In this document: piece by piece, positions 48,801 through 56,296 of the stretch
Layout: each line of letters starts with the position of its first letter
Position numbering within the stretch: the first letter of the stretch is position 1
Origin: Methylobacterium sp. DB0501
GTDB taxonomy: Bacteria; Pseudomonadota; Alphaproteobacteria; Rhizobiales; Beijerinckiaceae
Reading direction: 5' to 3'
NCBI RefSeq assembly: GCF_011043735.1
Contig: NZ_JAAKGV010000007.1
Coordinates: forward strand, 232,862 to 296,861
DNA: 64,000 nt
Made by a program: the position numbers and the translations under genes
The notes under the pieces: generated by a model
What the model was told of the DNA's origin: nothing
What the model saw: only the letters and a program-made list of their open reading frames with translations
Databases searched by the model: none

Positions 48801-50259
48801 TCTCGACCAGCTGCTCCAGTTCCAGCCGGACGAGGGCAAGCGGCTGTTCCGCGAGGTGATGGCGCTGTTCACCGACGGCAGCCTGAAGGCGCTGCCCTAC
48901 CAGCCGTTCGCGGCCGAGGAGGTCTCGGACGCCTTCCGGCTGATGCAGCAATCCGGCCACGTCGGTAAGATCGTGATCGCGCCGCCCAAGGCCGGCACGA
49001 TCCCGGCCGAGACGACGAAGCCCTTCGTGGTGGCGCCCGACCGCGTCCACCTCGTCACCGGGGGGCTCGGCGGCTTCGGCATCGAGGCGGCGCGCTGGCT
49101 CGCCGACCGGGGGGCGCGTCACATCGCGCTCGTCGGCCGCAAGGCGCCGTCCGGCGAGGCGGCACTCTCGACCATCGCGGACCTCAAGGCCCGCGGCGTC
49201 GCCGTGCAGGTCGAATCCTGCGACATCACCGACCGGTCCTCGGTCCAGCGCCTGCTGGAGCGGGTGGAAGCCGGAGGGGTGAAGCTCGCCGGCATCATCC
49301 ACGGCGCGATGGTGCTGCAGGACGGCCTGATCGCGAACCTCGATCCGGCCGCCCTCGAGGCGGTGATCGCCCCCAAGGTGATCGGCGCCGGCCATCTCGA
49401 CGCGCTGACCCGCGACCGGGCGCTCGACTACTTCGTGCTGTTCTCCTCGGCCACGACCTTCATCGGCAATCCGGGCCAGGGCTCCTACGTCGCCGCCAAC
49501 GGCTTCATGGAGGGCCTCGCCCGCCAGCGCCGGCGCCTCGGCCTGCCGGCCCTGGCGGTGGCCTGGGGCGCGATCGGCGACGTGGGCGTGCTCGCCCGCA
49601 ACAAGGCGGTGATGGAGACGCTCGCCGGCCGCGTCGGCGTGACCCCGGTCGATGCCCGCAAGTCCCTCGACCTGATGGCCGAGGCTCTGGGCCTGCAGGG
49701 CACGGCGCCCGACGACGCGGTGATCGCCATCGCGGCGATGCACTGGGGCAAGGCGCGCGAGCGCCTCGCGACCCTGCGCTCCCCGAGCTATGCCAGCCTC
49801 GGCTCGGAGCAGCAGGCGGAGGCCGGCGGCCAGGCCGCGATCAGCATCCCGGGCCTGCTGCGGGCCCACGATCTCGACGACGTCCGCAAGACCGTGGCGG
49901 ACGCCATCGTGGAGGACATCGCCCGCATCCTGCGCCTGCCGAAGGACGACATCAGCCGGGTGCGCCAGCTCTCGGAGATCGGCCTCGACTCGCTGATGGG
50001 CGTCGAGCTGGGCGCGAGCCTGCAGGAGCGCTTCGGCCTCGACGCGCCGCCCTCCGGCGTGTCGAGCGGCCAGACCGTGACCGAACTCGCCGACACCCTG
50101 ATCCAGTCGGTGGCGGCCCCGGTCGACGAGAGCGCGGCGGCGGTGCTCAGCCTGTCGCAGCGCCATGGCGGTGTGGAGGCGGCCGACGCCGAAGCGCTCC
50201 AGTCCCTTCAGGTGCTGGTCGAGAAGAACAGCCAGGACATCAAGGTCATCACCCAATGA
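42814..50259 (+). CDS. rkpA: RkpA-like reducing type I PKS/FAS megasynthase
   Basis: A 2,481-residue single-module reducing synthase. In order: KS (about 5-425; Cys175 in DTACSSS, His310 in HGTGT, His348), AT (530-820; Ser623 in GHSVGE), DH (890-1170; His923 in HRIDGQAILPG, Asp1086), a degenerate methyltransferase-like region (1195-1540), a structural KR half (1540-1700), ER (1740-2060; HGGAGGVGLAALQ), KR (2078-2295; Tyr2225) and ACP (2345-2432; Ser2393 in LGLDSLMG). There is no thioesterase. RkpA of S. meliloti, needed for the K-antigen lipid, has this size and build. The GTG at 42814 starts at the KS domain. It overlaps rkpG by 4 bases. Confidence 0.92.
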   Translation: MTQRPDIAIIGRACRLPGASGVDSLWQMLIEGRCAVSRIPEDRWSLERMGHPRAQERGKSYTWAAGVIDDPWSFDPSVFGISPREAEQMDPQQRLLLELTWEALESAGLRPSAIAGSPIGVFVGASSLDYGNLRVLDTASGDAYAATGNTLSILSNRISYIFDLKGPSFTLDTACSSSLVALDAAVAAIASGRIDTAVVAGVNLLVSPFNFVSFSNASMLSRTGLCQAFSASADGYVRAEGGVVLVLQSAKAAARNGATVRGVIAASKVNSDGRTTGISLPSGYAQGALLDEIYREAGVALDAIAFVEAHGTGTPVGDPIEAGAIGGKLGRGRATPLPIGSIKTNIGHTEPVSGLAGLLKASLALEHDLLPPSLHSAELNPAIPFDELNLAVNRELRPLPRTAKERFAGVNSFGFGGTNAHVILTDPAPVAAAPAAQVSTPEVLLVSAQTKAALADLAQDYAARLDGADAADLSRVAAAAAYRRERLPVRAAIPLRNLDAGDVTEALRAIAEGEETQAAVVATAVERAGGVAFVYSGNGSQWAGMGRDAYALNPVFRARFDEADALFRPLAGWSLKEALHADDLEKRLALTSVSQPLIFAIEAASTAALRAIGLTPTAIVGHSVGEIGAAEAAGILTLEQAVKVIYYRSKHQEATRGLGTMAVLLAPVEEVQAFLADFPELDIAAYNSPKAVTVAGPVAIIDAAMKALARKRRRGRKLDLDYAFHGRLMNPIEAPLRRDLAGLAPSPGTVPLASTVTGDVLDGRAFDAGYWWRNIREPVQFSAAIQAAAQAGARIFVEVGPRPTLLPHVGDCLEPLGLDGATVGVLPKKALSADPFRRALAAALAAGAVVDEDVAFGADPAGSVALPHYPWQRKVFRLPETTEAMNPASARPYHPLIGTRQGPDGLEWLAHLDVATLPELDDHRIDGQAILPGAGFAEMALAVGREIVRSETVTLADLEIQQPMVFADDAVREVLSRFSPGANLVQILSRPRLSQAPWQLHAVAKLVEGETPLPPRLTGRDAAALPSETTVEGEALYARAKASGLGFGPSFRQVARSARLDDATIVSDLLPAEANTRYGVAPARLDSCFHGLILLFADLLGEAASRAYVPIRFGEIRLVRPGATIARAVIRTRRCNERSILADFTLVDAAGEVIASLREGRFQALRMKAGNDLDAFAIRQFTELATEPTAIALEPQPAVAALVRRHAGAVTATGEAALGAGHMLLEGWATSLADRLARGLAVGGVVDVAASRRLPAALRPWLVNQLLALEVSGLADSAGDGRWRLRADVTLPEPDEIMRWIAADHPELSAELLLCADLGAVVSRILAGSLADAPSLPQAALDAFCLRGATVRASADAVMRLLSDSAASLPRDRALRLLQVGFGPLSAQVATFAGLHEARLTVFEADRRLAERARLALPAGVTIVEDPAGLGQAAFDAVLASDVLHRASRDLFSPLASSLAAGGLFVAVEPGASLFRDMVFGLNAGWFETVGDVPVGRLDDVAGWQRSLSAVGLVKVAADRAVTRNGNDLLLLAEAPPRPRAAAGQSFAFVIGSEDEFAAETASSLATLLVASGVHVSIILDSETSLRELERETPDTVVYLAGAFNRGGEPAERLRERCLGLKRCVEHLGSRQTRLWVVCPGATRDRGGLACGVEAGIWAFTRTLANEVANLDVRRIDLSTAISSKRAAERLRDLILSGTAETEIVVDDDATRVVRFSQGARPARRSGPAAPAARLERSTTGGLNEMHWGPAERVAPGPGRIEIAVEATGLNFRDVLWALSMLPEEILEDGFAGPRLGLECAGRVAAVGAGVTAFKPGDRVVAFAQSGFSTHIVVPEMVVAAAPEGLSSEAAATTPVAFLTAFYGLVTLARLKAGEWVLVHGGAGGVGLAALQIARMRGARVIATAGSNEKRALVKALGAEHVLDSRSLAFVDDIRRITGDGVDVVLNSLFGESMERSLNSLKPFGRFVELGKRDYVANTHIGLRPFRRNLSYFGVDLDQLLQFQPDEGKRLFREVMALFTDGSLKALPYQPFAAEEVSDAFRLMQQSGHVGKIVIAPPKAGTIPAETTKPFVVAPDRVHLVTGGLGGFGIEAARWLADRGARHIALVGRKAPSGEAALSTIADLKARGVAVQVESCDITDRSSVQRLLERVEAGGVKLAGIIHGAMVLQDGLIANLDPAALEAVIAPKVIGAGHLDALTRDRALDYFVLFSSATTFIGNPGQGSYVAANGFMEGLARQRRRLGLPALAVAWGAIGDVGVLARNKAVMETLAGRVGVTPVDARKSLDLMAEALGLQGTAPDDAVIAIAAMHWGKARERLATLRSPSYASLGSEQQAEAGGQAAISIPGLLRAHDLDDVRKTVADAIVEDIARILRLPKDDISRVRQLSEIGLDSLMGVELGASLQERFGLDAPPSGVSSGQTVTELADTLIQSVAAPVDESAAAVLSLSQRHGGVEAADAEALQSLQVLVEKNSQDIKVITQ

Positions 50260-51626
50260 GCAGCGGATCCTCCCACGGCGCGGGCGGGCGCGAGGCCCTG
50301 GCGGGCTTCGTCGCCGCCCGCCTCGGCAAGGCTCCCGTCCGTCCCGCCCCGGCCCGGCCGGAGCCCAAGCCCGTCCTCGCCCAGGCCCAGAGCTTCGACA
50401 GCCTGCCGGCCTACAAGGAGCTGAAGCTCCAGCGCTCCGCCGCCGACCTGATCGGCCTCGGCAACCCGTTCTTCCGCGTCCACGACGCCAAGGCCGGCGC
50501 GACGACGCGGATCGACGGCCGCGCCTTCACCAACTTCTCGTCCTACGATTACCTCGGGCTCAACGGCCATCCGGAGGTGAACGCGGCGGCGCAGGAGGCG
50601 CTCGCCGTCTACGGCACCTCGTCCTCGGCGAGCCGGATCGTGGCCGGCGAGCGCCCGGGCCATCTCGTCCTCGAGAAGGCGATCGCCGCGCATTACGGCA
50701 CCGAGGCCTGCGTCGTGATGGTGAGCGGGCATGCCACCAACGTGGCGACCATCGCGGCCCTGCTGGAGCCCGGCGACGTGATCTATCACGACGCCCTGAT
50801 CCACAATTCCGTGGTCACCGGCGCGCAGCTCTCGGGCGCCCAGCGCCGCAGCTTCGCCCATAACGACCTCCAGGCCCTGGAGTCGCTGCTGCACGCCACC
50901 CGCCACGAGCACCGCCGGGCGCTGATCGTGATCGAGGGCCTCTACAGCATGGACGGGGACGCCCCCGACCTCGCCGGATTCGTCGCCCTCAAGGAGCGCT
51001 ACGGCGCCTGGCTGATGGTCGACGACGCCCACGGCCTCGGCGTGCTCGGCCACGAGGGCCACGGCCTGCACGAGCATTGCGACGTAGCCCCCGGCAGCGT
51101 CGACATCTGGATGGGCACGCTGTCGAAGACCCTGTCCTCCTGCGGCGGCTACGTGGCGGGCGCAGCAGCGCTCGTCGAACTCCTGAAATGCACCGCCGGC
51201 GGCTTCGTCTACTCGGTCGGTCTCTCGCCGCCGCTCGCCGCCGCCGCCACCGCGTCCCTGGCGCTAATGCGCCGCGAGCCCGAGCGGGTGGCGCGGCTTC
51301 GCCGTAACGGCGCCCTGTTCCTCGCCTGTGCCCGCGAGCGCGGCCTCGATACCGGCACCAGCCTCGGGCTCGCCGTGGTCCCGGTGATCCTCGGCGACTC
51401 GCTCAAGGCCGTGACGCTGTCCGACCGGCTGTTCAAGCGCGGCATCAACGTGCAGCCGATCATCCACCCGGCGGTGCCGGAGCGCTCGTCGCGCCTGCGC
51501 TTCTTCATCACCTCCGAGCACACGCCCGAGCAGATCCGCGAGACCGTCACGGTGCTGGCGGACGAGCTCGACGAGCTGAACCAGGGTGGGTCGCTGGTCG
51601 AGCGGCTGATGTCACGGCGGGCGTGA
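50256..51626 (+). CDS. rkpG: RkpG-like alpha-oxoamine synthase (AONS/SPT family)
   Basis: A 456-residue PLP enzyme of the 8-amino-7-oxononanoate synthase/serine palmitoyltransferase family. PLP Lys291 lies in GTLSKTLSSCGGY; FSSYDYLGLNGHPEV, GTSSSASRIVAGE and DDAHGLGVLG are family blocks. These enzymes condense an acyl thioester with an amino acid, losing CO2. The ATG overlaps the rkpA stop (ATGA). As RkpA has no thioesterase, RkpG probably offloads its acyl-ACP to an aminoketone lipid. The first 50 residues are an extra Pro/Ala-rich segment. Confidence 0.93.
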   Translation: MSSGSSHGAGGREALAGFVAARLGKAPVRPAPARPEPKPVLAQAQSFDSLPAYKELKLQRSAADLIGLGNPFFRVHDAKAGATTRIDGRAFTNFSSYDYLGLNGHPEVNAAAQEALAVYGTSSSASRIVAGERPGHLVLEKAIAAHYGTEACVVMVSGHATNVATIAALLEPGDVIYHDALIHNSVVTGAQLSGAQRRSFAHNDLQALESLLHATRHEHRRALIVIEGLYSMDGDAPDLAGFVALKERYGAWLMVDDAHGLGVLGHEGHGLHEHCDVAPGSVDIWMGTLSKTLSSCGGYVAGAAALVELLKCTAGGFVYSVGLSPPLAAAATASLALMRREPERVARLRRNGALFLACARERGLDTGTSLGLAVVPVILGDSLKAVTLSDRLFKRGINVQPIIHPAVPERSSRLRFFITSEHTPEQIRETVTVLADELDELNQGGSLVERLMSRRA

Positions 51627-51722
51627 GATCCTTCAGGTCATTCTGGGGCCGTGCCGTCGGACTCGGGGTGACCTAACGGGTCGAGGGTGGGATGAAGACT
51701 GTGATGCGATCCGAGACTATGC

Positions 51723-52571
51723 TCACGGCCTGAGCGACAGGCTCAGCGCCTCGCGCAGATCCCCGGCATCGACGAGCTTCCGGTTCCGCTGCTTCAGGTC
51801 GCGCAGCTGTGCCCGTGTCGGAAAACCGCAATACGGCAGGACCGGAACGCTCCGTCCCTCCGGCAGCCCGCCCGCCCGCTCGGCCTCGGCCAGGACGCCT
51901 TCCAGCAGCGGCCGTCCGGCTTCGTGCAGCAGGATCGCCGCCCGCGAGGCGGTGACGCCCCCGGGCAGCGTCACCGGCGCTTGCGCCAGGATGCCGCCGG
52001 CATCGATCGCCGGGGCGAGCCGGTGCACCGTGACGCCGAAATCCGGCCTGTCCTCCAGGAGCGCGTGCAGGGTCGGCACCGGGCCGCGATGGCGCGGCAG
52101 CAGCGAGGGGTGGACGTTGAGCCCGCCCTTCGGCGCCGCCGCCAGGGTCGCGGCGTCGAAGATCTGGTCGAAGTGGAACGACAGGATCAGCTCGGCCCCG
52201 TGCTGCCGCAGGTGCCCGGTCGTCTCCGGCCCGTTCACGTCGGCGATGGTGGCATGCGGCAGGTTCAGCCGCCGGCACAGGCTGCGCAGGGGCGTCGCCT
52301 CCGGCACGTCGCGGCTGCCCGACAGCGCCTGCGTCGCGGGAGCGAGGCCCCGGACGAGGTCGGGAAGGCCGAAATTCACCGCCAGGTAGGGCAGGAAGCC
52401 GGGCCCGGAGCGCGTCAGGTGGCGCCGCACCTGGCCGGTCAGCCCGCCGGTGCTCGGCCGCTCGGGGTCGGACAAGCCCACGAAGGCGATCCGCGCGGCG
52501 TTGTCGGCGACGAAGCGGCGCACCGCCCGGGCGTTGGGCAGGGCTTCGAGGGTGAACAGGGCGATCCGCAC
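51723..52571 (-). CDS. formyltransferase in the capsule locus
   Basis: A 282-residue formyl transferase-fold protein. The catalytic Asn152, His154 and Asp190 of 10-formyltetrahydrofolate enzymes are intact (LNVHPSLLPRHRG, PAIDAGGIL). Similar enzymes formylate initiator Met-tRNA or amino sugars of surface glycans. It is too short and divergent to be Fmt. Its place between rkpG and the reductase gene, and on the reductase strand 55 bases behind it, suggests it modifies the lipid anchor amine or a capsule amino sugar. It starts with GTG. Confidence 0.83.
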   Translation of the reverse strand: MRIALFTLEALPNARAVRRFVADNAARIAFVGLSDPERPSTGGLTGQVRRHLTRSGPGFLPYLAVNFGLPDLVRGLAPATQALSGSRDVPEATPLRSLCRRLNLPHATIADVNGPETTGHLRQHGAELILSFHFDQIFDAATLAAAPKGGLNVHPSLLPRHRGPVPTLHALLEDRPDFGVTVHRLAPAIDAGGILAQAPVTLPGGVTASRAAILLHEAGRPLLEGVLAEAERAGGLPEGRSVPVLPYCGFPTRAQLRDLKQRNRKLVDAGDLREALSLSLRP

Positions 52572-52626
52572 CGGGTTTTTCGAAGCCTCCGCGACGAAGG
52601 GAAAGGTCAGCGCTGCCGGGGAAAGG

Positions 52627-53400
52627 TCAGCGCTGCTGGCGCTCGCTCATCCGGAAGCTGAAGCCGCGCATGCCGAGGCGCCGCCACGATTCCGGGATCA
52701 GCGCGGCGCCCCGCGCCGCCGCGGCGAGCGCCGCCGGGAAGGCGACCACCGCCTCGTCGCGGGCCAGGCCCTTGGCGATGCGCCTGGCCGCCGCTTCGGC
52801 GCTCATCTCGAGCGGGCGCCAGCCCTCGTAATCCGCGCCCATCGCGGTCTTCACGTAGCCCGGGCAGACCACGTTCATCCGCACGCCCTTCGGCGCCAGC
52901 TTCTCGCGCAAGGCGAGGCCGTGGGCCAGCAACGCCGCCTTGGTGCCGCTATAGGCCGGCGCGTCGGGGAGCGGCGCGTAGGCCGCGAGCGAGGAGATCA
53001 GCGCGATCTGTCCGCTACCCCGCGCGGCCATGAGGGCGACCGCCGGCAGCGCCACGTTGAGGGCGCCCATCAGGTTGACGTCGAGCACCAGGAAGGCGGT
53101 CTCCTCGGTCTCCAGGCCGCCTGCGGGGTGGCCGCCATTGACCCCCGCATTGGCGATCACGAGGTCGAGGCCGAGCCGCACCGAGACGTCGTCGATCCAG
53201 GCCCGTACGCCGTCCCTGTCGCGCACGTCGAGGGCGCAGGTCTCGACCGCGGAGCCCTTGCGCCGGCATAGGTCGGCCACCGCCTCCAGGCGCTCAGGTC
53301 CGCGGGCGTTCAGCACCAGGGTGGTGCCGGGAGCGGCGTAATGCTGCGCCAGGGCCGCACCGATGCCGCTCGACGCACCGGTGATCAGGATGACGGGCAT
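52627..53400 (-). CDS. rkpH: RkpH-like short-chain dehydrogenase/reductase
   Basis: A 257-residue classical SDR with GASSGIGAALA for NAD(P), NAG in VIANAGVNGG, and the Ser137, Tyr150, Lys154 triad (SLAAYAPLPDAPAYSGTK region). In the S. meliloti rkp-1 set rkpH is an SDR beside rkpG. The expected job is to reduce the beta-keto group of the RkpG product, as 3-ketosphinganine reductase does. The ATG at 53400 is the family start; a longer upstream extension is not real. It is divergent from kpsC across a 262-base gap. Confidence 0.88.
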   Translation of the reverse strand: MPVILITGASSGIGAALAQHYAAPGTTLVLNARGPERLEAVADLCRRKGSAVETCALDVRDRDGVRAWIDDVSVRLGLDLVIANAGVNGGHPAGGLETEETAFLVLDVNLMGALNVALPAVALMAARGSGQIALISSLAAYAPLPDAPAYSGTKAALLAHGLALREKLAPKGVRMNVVCPGYVKTAMGADYEGWRPLEMSAEAAARRIAKGLARDEAVVAFPAALAAAARGAALIPESWRRLGMRGFSFRMSERQQR

Positions 53401-53465
53401 GGATTCCCTCGGATCGGGTCGCGGCGGCACGGCCGCGCCTGTAGCACGGGGGCCCGGACCGGTCG

Positions 53466-53500
53466 CGAAAAAATCCGATCGGTGCCGGATCGAAAAAATC
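53466..53500. promoter_or_regulatory. direct repeats in the rkpH-kpsC divergent gap
   Basis: CGAAAAAATC occurs at 53466-53475 and again at 53491-53500, on the same strand, 25 bases apart, with a partial palindrome (CCGATC..GGATCG) between. The surrounding 50 bases are AT-rich for this genome. The layout suits a regulator binding between the two divergent capsule genes. Confidence 0.4.
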
Positions 53501-53662
53501 AGAACGACTTTAACGAAAACTGAGGCAGGACAGAGAGGTGAGCGGTCGCGGTGCGCCCGTGGCGTGCCGCGTGCGTGCTTGACGGGGCCGGGGTGATGTG
53601 GAACGGCCCCTGCTCCTGGTTGCAGTGCCGGGGCGGCACGGTCCGCAGTGAGTGAGAGGCGG

Positions 53663-55627
53663 ATGGATCGCGGCAAGCTGAAGCGGTTGTGGCCCCGGAT
53701 GCCGTCGGAGTCGGAAGGGCCCGGCCCGCGGCGCTCGCGGCGCCTGGGCAGCGAGCCGACCTCACGGCGGGTGCGCCTGAGCGACCGCTGGGACGAGGGC
53801 TTCCTGCGGCTCGGCGACGCCCGGGTCGAGCGTCCCTTGAGCTACATCATCGACGGGCTCGGCATCCATTACGACGCCACGGCGCCGAGCGAGCTCGAGG
53901 TGATGCTCGAGGAGGGCGGCTGGGAATCCGACGAGCTGATGGCCCGCGCCCGGGCCGGCATCGCGCGCCTGCGCAAGGGTCGGCTCAGCCTCGACAACGA
54001 CCCCCGCCGCCGCGACCTGCCGGCCCGCGCGCCCGGATGCCGGCGCATCGTGATCGTCGACCAGGCCGTCGGCGACCCGACGGTCGGCTTCGGCCTCGCC
54101 GGCGCGAGCGCCTTCTCGGCGATGCTGGCGGCGGCCGCCGCCGACGCTCCCGAGGCCGAGCGCCTGGTGGTGATGGATCCCGCCGCCGAGATCGGCCGGC
54201 GCGGCCACATCGATGCCGCCGCCGCGGAGGCGGCCGGTGCGCGCCTGGTGGGCGACCCCGTCACCGCCTGGTCGGTGGCCGAGGACAGCGACCGGATCTA
54301 CGTCGTCTCGGCCCATGCCGGCTTCGAGGCGGCGCTCGCGGGCACGCCCGTGACCTGCTTCGGTCTGCCCTTCTACGCCGGCTGGAGCTTCACCGACGAC
54401 CGGCTCCACCTGCCCCGGCGCACCCGCCGGCGAAAGCCCGAGGAGGTCTTCGCCGCCGCCTACCTCGTCTGCTCGCGCTACTTCGATCCCTATACCGGCA
54501 CGCCGACCAGTTTCGAGGATGCGGTCGCGCTCCTCGACCTCGTCGCGTCGCGCTGGCGCGAGAACGCGGTGCCGACCCTCTGCGTCGGCTTCTCGGCCTG
54601 GAAGCGGGACTGGATCGCCCGGACCCTGTCGGCGCCGGGCTACCGCCCGGAGATACGCCGGGGCGATGCGCCGGTGACGGCGAGGGAGCTGTCGAAGGTC
54701 CGGCGTGTCGTGACCTGGGCCAGCCGGATGCCGGCCGGCCTCGAGGCCGCCAGCCGCGAGGCCGGCGTGCCGCTCCTGCGCATGGAGGACGGCTTCCTGC
54801 GCTCGATCGGTCTGGGCGTCGCCCTGCGTCCGGGCGCCTCGCACGTCCTCGACGCGGCCGGCGTCTATTACGACGCGACGGGGCCGAGCGACCTCGAGAC
54901 GCTGCTCGAGACCGGGACCTTTCCGCCCGAACTCCTCGCCCGGGCCGCCGCCTTGCGCGAGGCCGTGATCGAAGCCCGCGTCAGCAAGTACAATGTCGGC
55001 ACCGCGGCGATGCCGGCGATGCCGCGACCGGGCCCGGTGGTGCTGGTCGCCGGCCAGGTCGAGAACGACGCCTCGATCCGCCTCGGGGGCGCGACGGTCT
55101 CGGGCAACGCCGCGCTCCTGCGCCTCGCCCGCGAGCGCAATCCCGGCGCGGTGATCGCCTTCAAGCCGCATCCCGACGTCGAGGCGGGCCTCAGGCCCGG
55201 ATGGGTGCCACCGGACGAGTTGAGCGCCCATGCCGACGTGGTCCTGCGCGACGTCTCGGCGATCGACGCCGTCGAGGCGGCGGACCGGGTCGAGGTCGCG
55301 ACCTCGCTGATCGGCTTCGAGGCGCTCCTGCGCGGCAAGGCCGTGACCACCCACGGGCTGCCCTTCTACGCCGGCTGGGGCCTGACCGAGGATCCCGGCT
55401 GCCCGCGCCGCACCCGCCGCCTGACCCTCGACGAATTGGTGGCCGGTGCCCTGATCCTCTACCCGCGCTACGTCGATCCGCGCACCGGCCTGCCCTGCCC
55501 GCCCGAGGTGCTGGTGCAGCGCCTCGCCGCCGGCGATCCCGAACTGGCGCGCCGCGCCCGCACCCCCGAGGCGGTGCTCAAGCAGGTCTGGTCGGTGATC
55601 TGGCGCCGGGTGCTGCGGCGGGGGTAA
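53663..55627 (+). CDS. kpsC: KpsC-like (RkpJ) beta-Kdo transferase, N-terminal domain shortened
   Basis: A 654-residue protein with two KpsC-type halves, each ending in an LPFYAGW motif (CFGLPFYAGWSFTDD and THGLPFYAGWGLTED). KpsC makes the poly-beta-Kdo linker between capsule and lipid. The second half is complete, from FSAWKRDW through RMEDGFLRSIGLG. The first half begins only at RWDEGFLRLGD, so its opening subdomain of about 80 residues is missing. RkpJ of S. meliloti belongs to this family. The ATG at 53663 lies behind GAGAGG; a GTG at 53648 is possible. Cytoplasmic, acting at the inner membrane. Confidence 0.88.
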   Translation: MDRGKLKRLWPRMPSESEGPGPRRSRRLGSEPTSRRVRLSDRWDEGFLRLGDARVERPLSYIIDGLGIHYDATAPSELEVMLEEGGWESDELMARARAGIARLRKGRLSLDNDPRRRDLPARAPGCRRIVIVDQAVGDPTVGFGLAGASAFSAMLAAAAADAPEAERLVVMDPAAEIGRRGHIDAAAAEAAGARLVGDPVTAWSVAEDSDRIYVVSAHAGFEAALAGTPVTCFGLPFYAGWSFTDDRLHLPRRTRRRKPEEVFAAAYLVCSRYFDPYTGTPTSFEDAVALLDLVASRWRENAVPTLCVGFSAWKRDWIARTLSAPGYRPEIRRGDAPVTARELSKVRRVVTWASRMPAGLEAASREAGVPLLRMEDGFLRSIGLGVALRPGASHVLDAAGVYYDATGPSDLETLLETGTFPPELLARAAALREAVIEARVSKYNVGTAAMPAMPRPGPVVLVAGQVENDASIRLGGATVSGNAALLRLARERNPGAVIAFKPHPDVEAGLRPGWVPPDELSAHADVVLRDVSAIDAVEAADRVEVATSLIGFEALLRGKAVTTHGLPFYAGWGLTEDPGCPRRTRRLTLDELVAGALILYPRYVDPRTGLPCPPEVLVQRLAAGDPELARRARTPEAVLKQVWSVIWRRVLRRG

Positions 55628-55630
55628 ACC

Positions 55631-56113
55631 CTAGATCCTGGCCGACGCGTCGACGGCGACGGCGCCGACCGGGCGCCAGGGCGCGCCGCGGCCGGTCAGG
55701 CGGCGCCTCATGTCCTGCAGGCCGAGAGAGAGCGCCAGTTCACGCTCCGCAGGCCCGGCAGCGCCTTGGGGGTCGAGGCCGGTCCAGGGCAGGAACGGGT
55801 TGCGGCGGATATACGTATGCACTGTGACCCGGGTGTTCGCCCGCAGGCTCGGGGCCCGGGCGTGAAACCCGAACGTGTCGGCGATGACCAGAGTTTTGCC
55901 TTGCACCGCCACCCGTAACGGCGGGCCGTAGCCGAGGCCGGCGAGGTCCGCCTCGGCGATCCGGAACGAGCCGGCGGCGTGGTGGCCGTCGGCGGCGTCC
56001 CGGGACTCGATGCTCTGTGCCCGCTCCCAGTCGAGGCGCCCGGGCGTCAGCAGGTGCGAGCCCGGGACGTAGGTGAAGGGCCCGTCCTCCTCGGCGACGT
56101 CGTGCAGGAAGAA
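55631..56113 (-). pseudogene. PhyH-family dioxygenase, 5'-truncated
   Basis: The minus-strand frame reads as the C-terminal 160 residues of a phytanoyl-CoA dioxygenase-like enzyme: FFLHDVAEEDGPFTYVPGSH, then RVAVQGKTLVIADTFGFHA and VTVHTYIRRNPFLPW. A stop codon (56114-56116) lies directly before FFLHD and no start codon exists in the frame until 55912, so the N-terminal half is gone. It ends 3 bases from the convergent kpsC stop. The lost part could have been removed by an insertion and deletion event near 56,115. Any product would lack part of the iron site. Confidence 0.75.
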
Positions 56114-56231
56114 TCAACCCTTGGTCGTATTGCGACTCGGCCGGTGCCGTCAGATCAGCATGGGCGCGATCGGTCCGGCTTTAACTTATGCGACTGCTTG
56201 TATGTCCGGCACAGGGCGGTTGTCCGGAAAC

Positions 56232-56258
56232 AAAAAAACGGGGCCGTTTCCGGCCCCG
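56232..56258 (-). terminator. intrinsic terminator of kpsS
   Basis: Inverted repeat CGGGGCCG / CGGCCCCG (56239-56246 and 56251-56258) with a 4-base loop; on the minus strand it is followed by seven T residues (the A-run at 56232-56238). It lies about 100 bases past the kpsS stop. Confidence 0.9.
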
Positions 56259-56296
56259 TCCGATGGATTGCTTCCGGCAATCCTGTCGGATCGCTT

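Noticed and set aside
44230..50256. A 2,008-residue open frame on the strand opposite rkpA.
   Set aside because: It is a shadow of high-GC coding DNA: Arg/Gly/Ala/His-rich, no domain motifs, while the plus strand has every PKS active-site motif.
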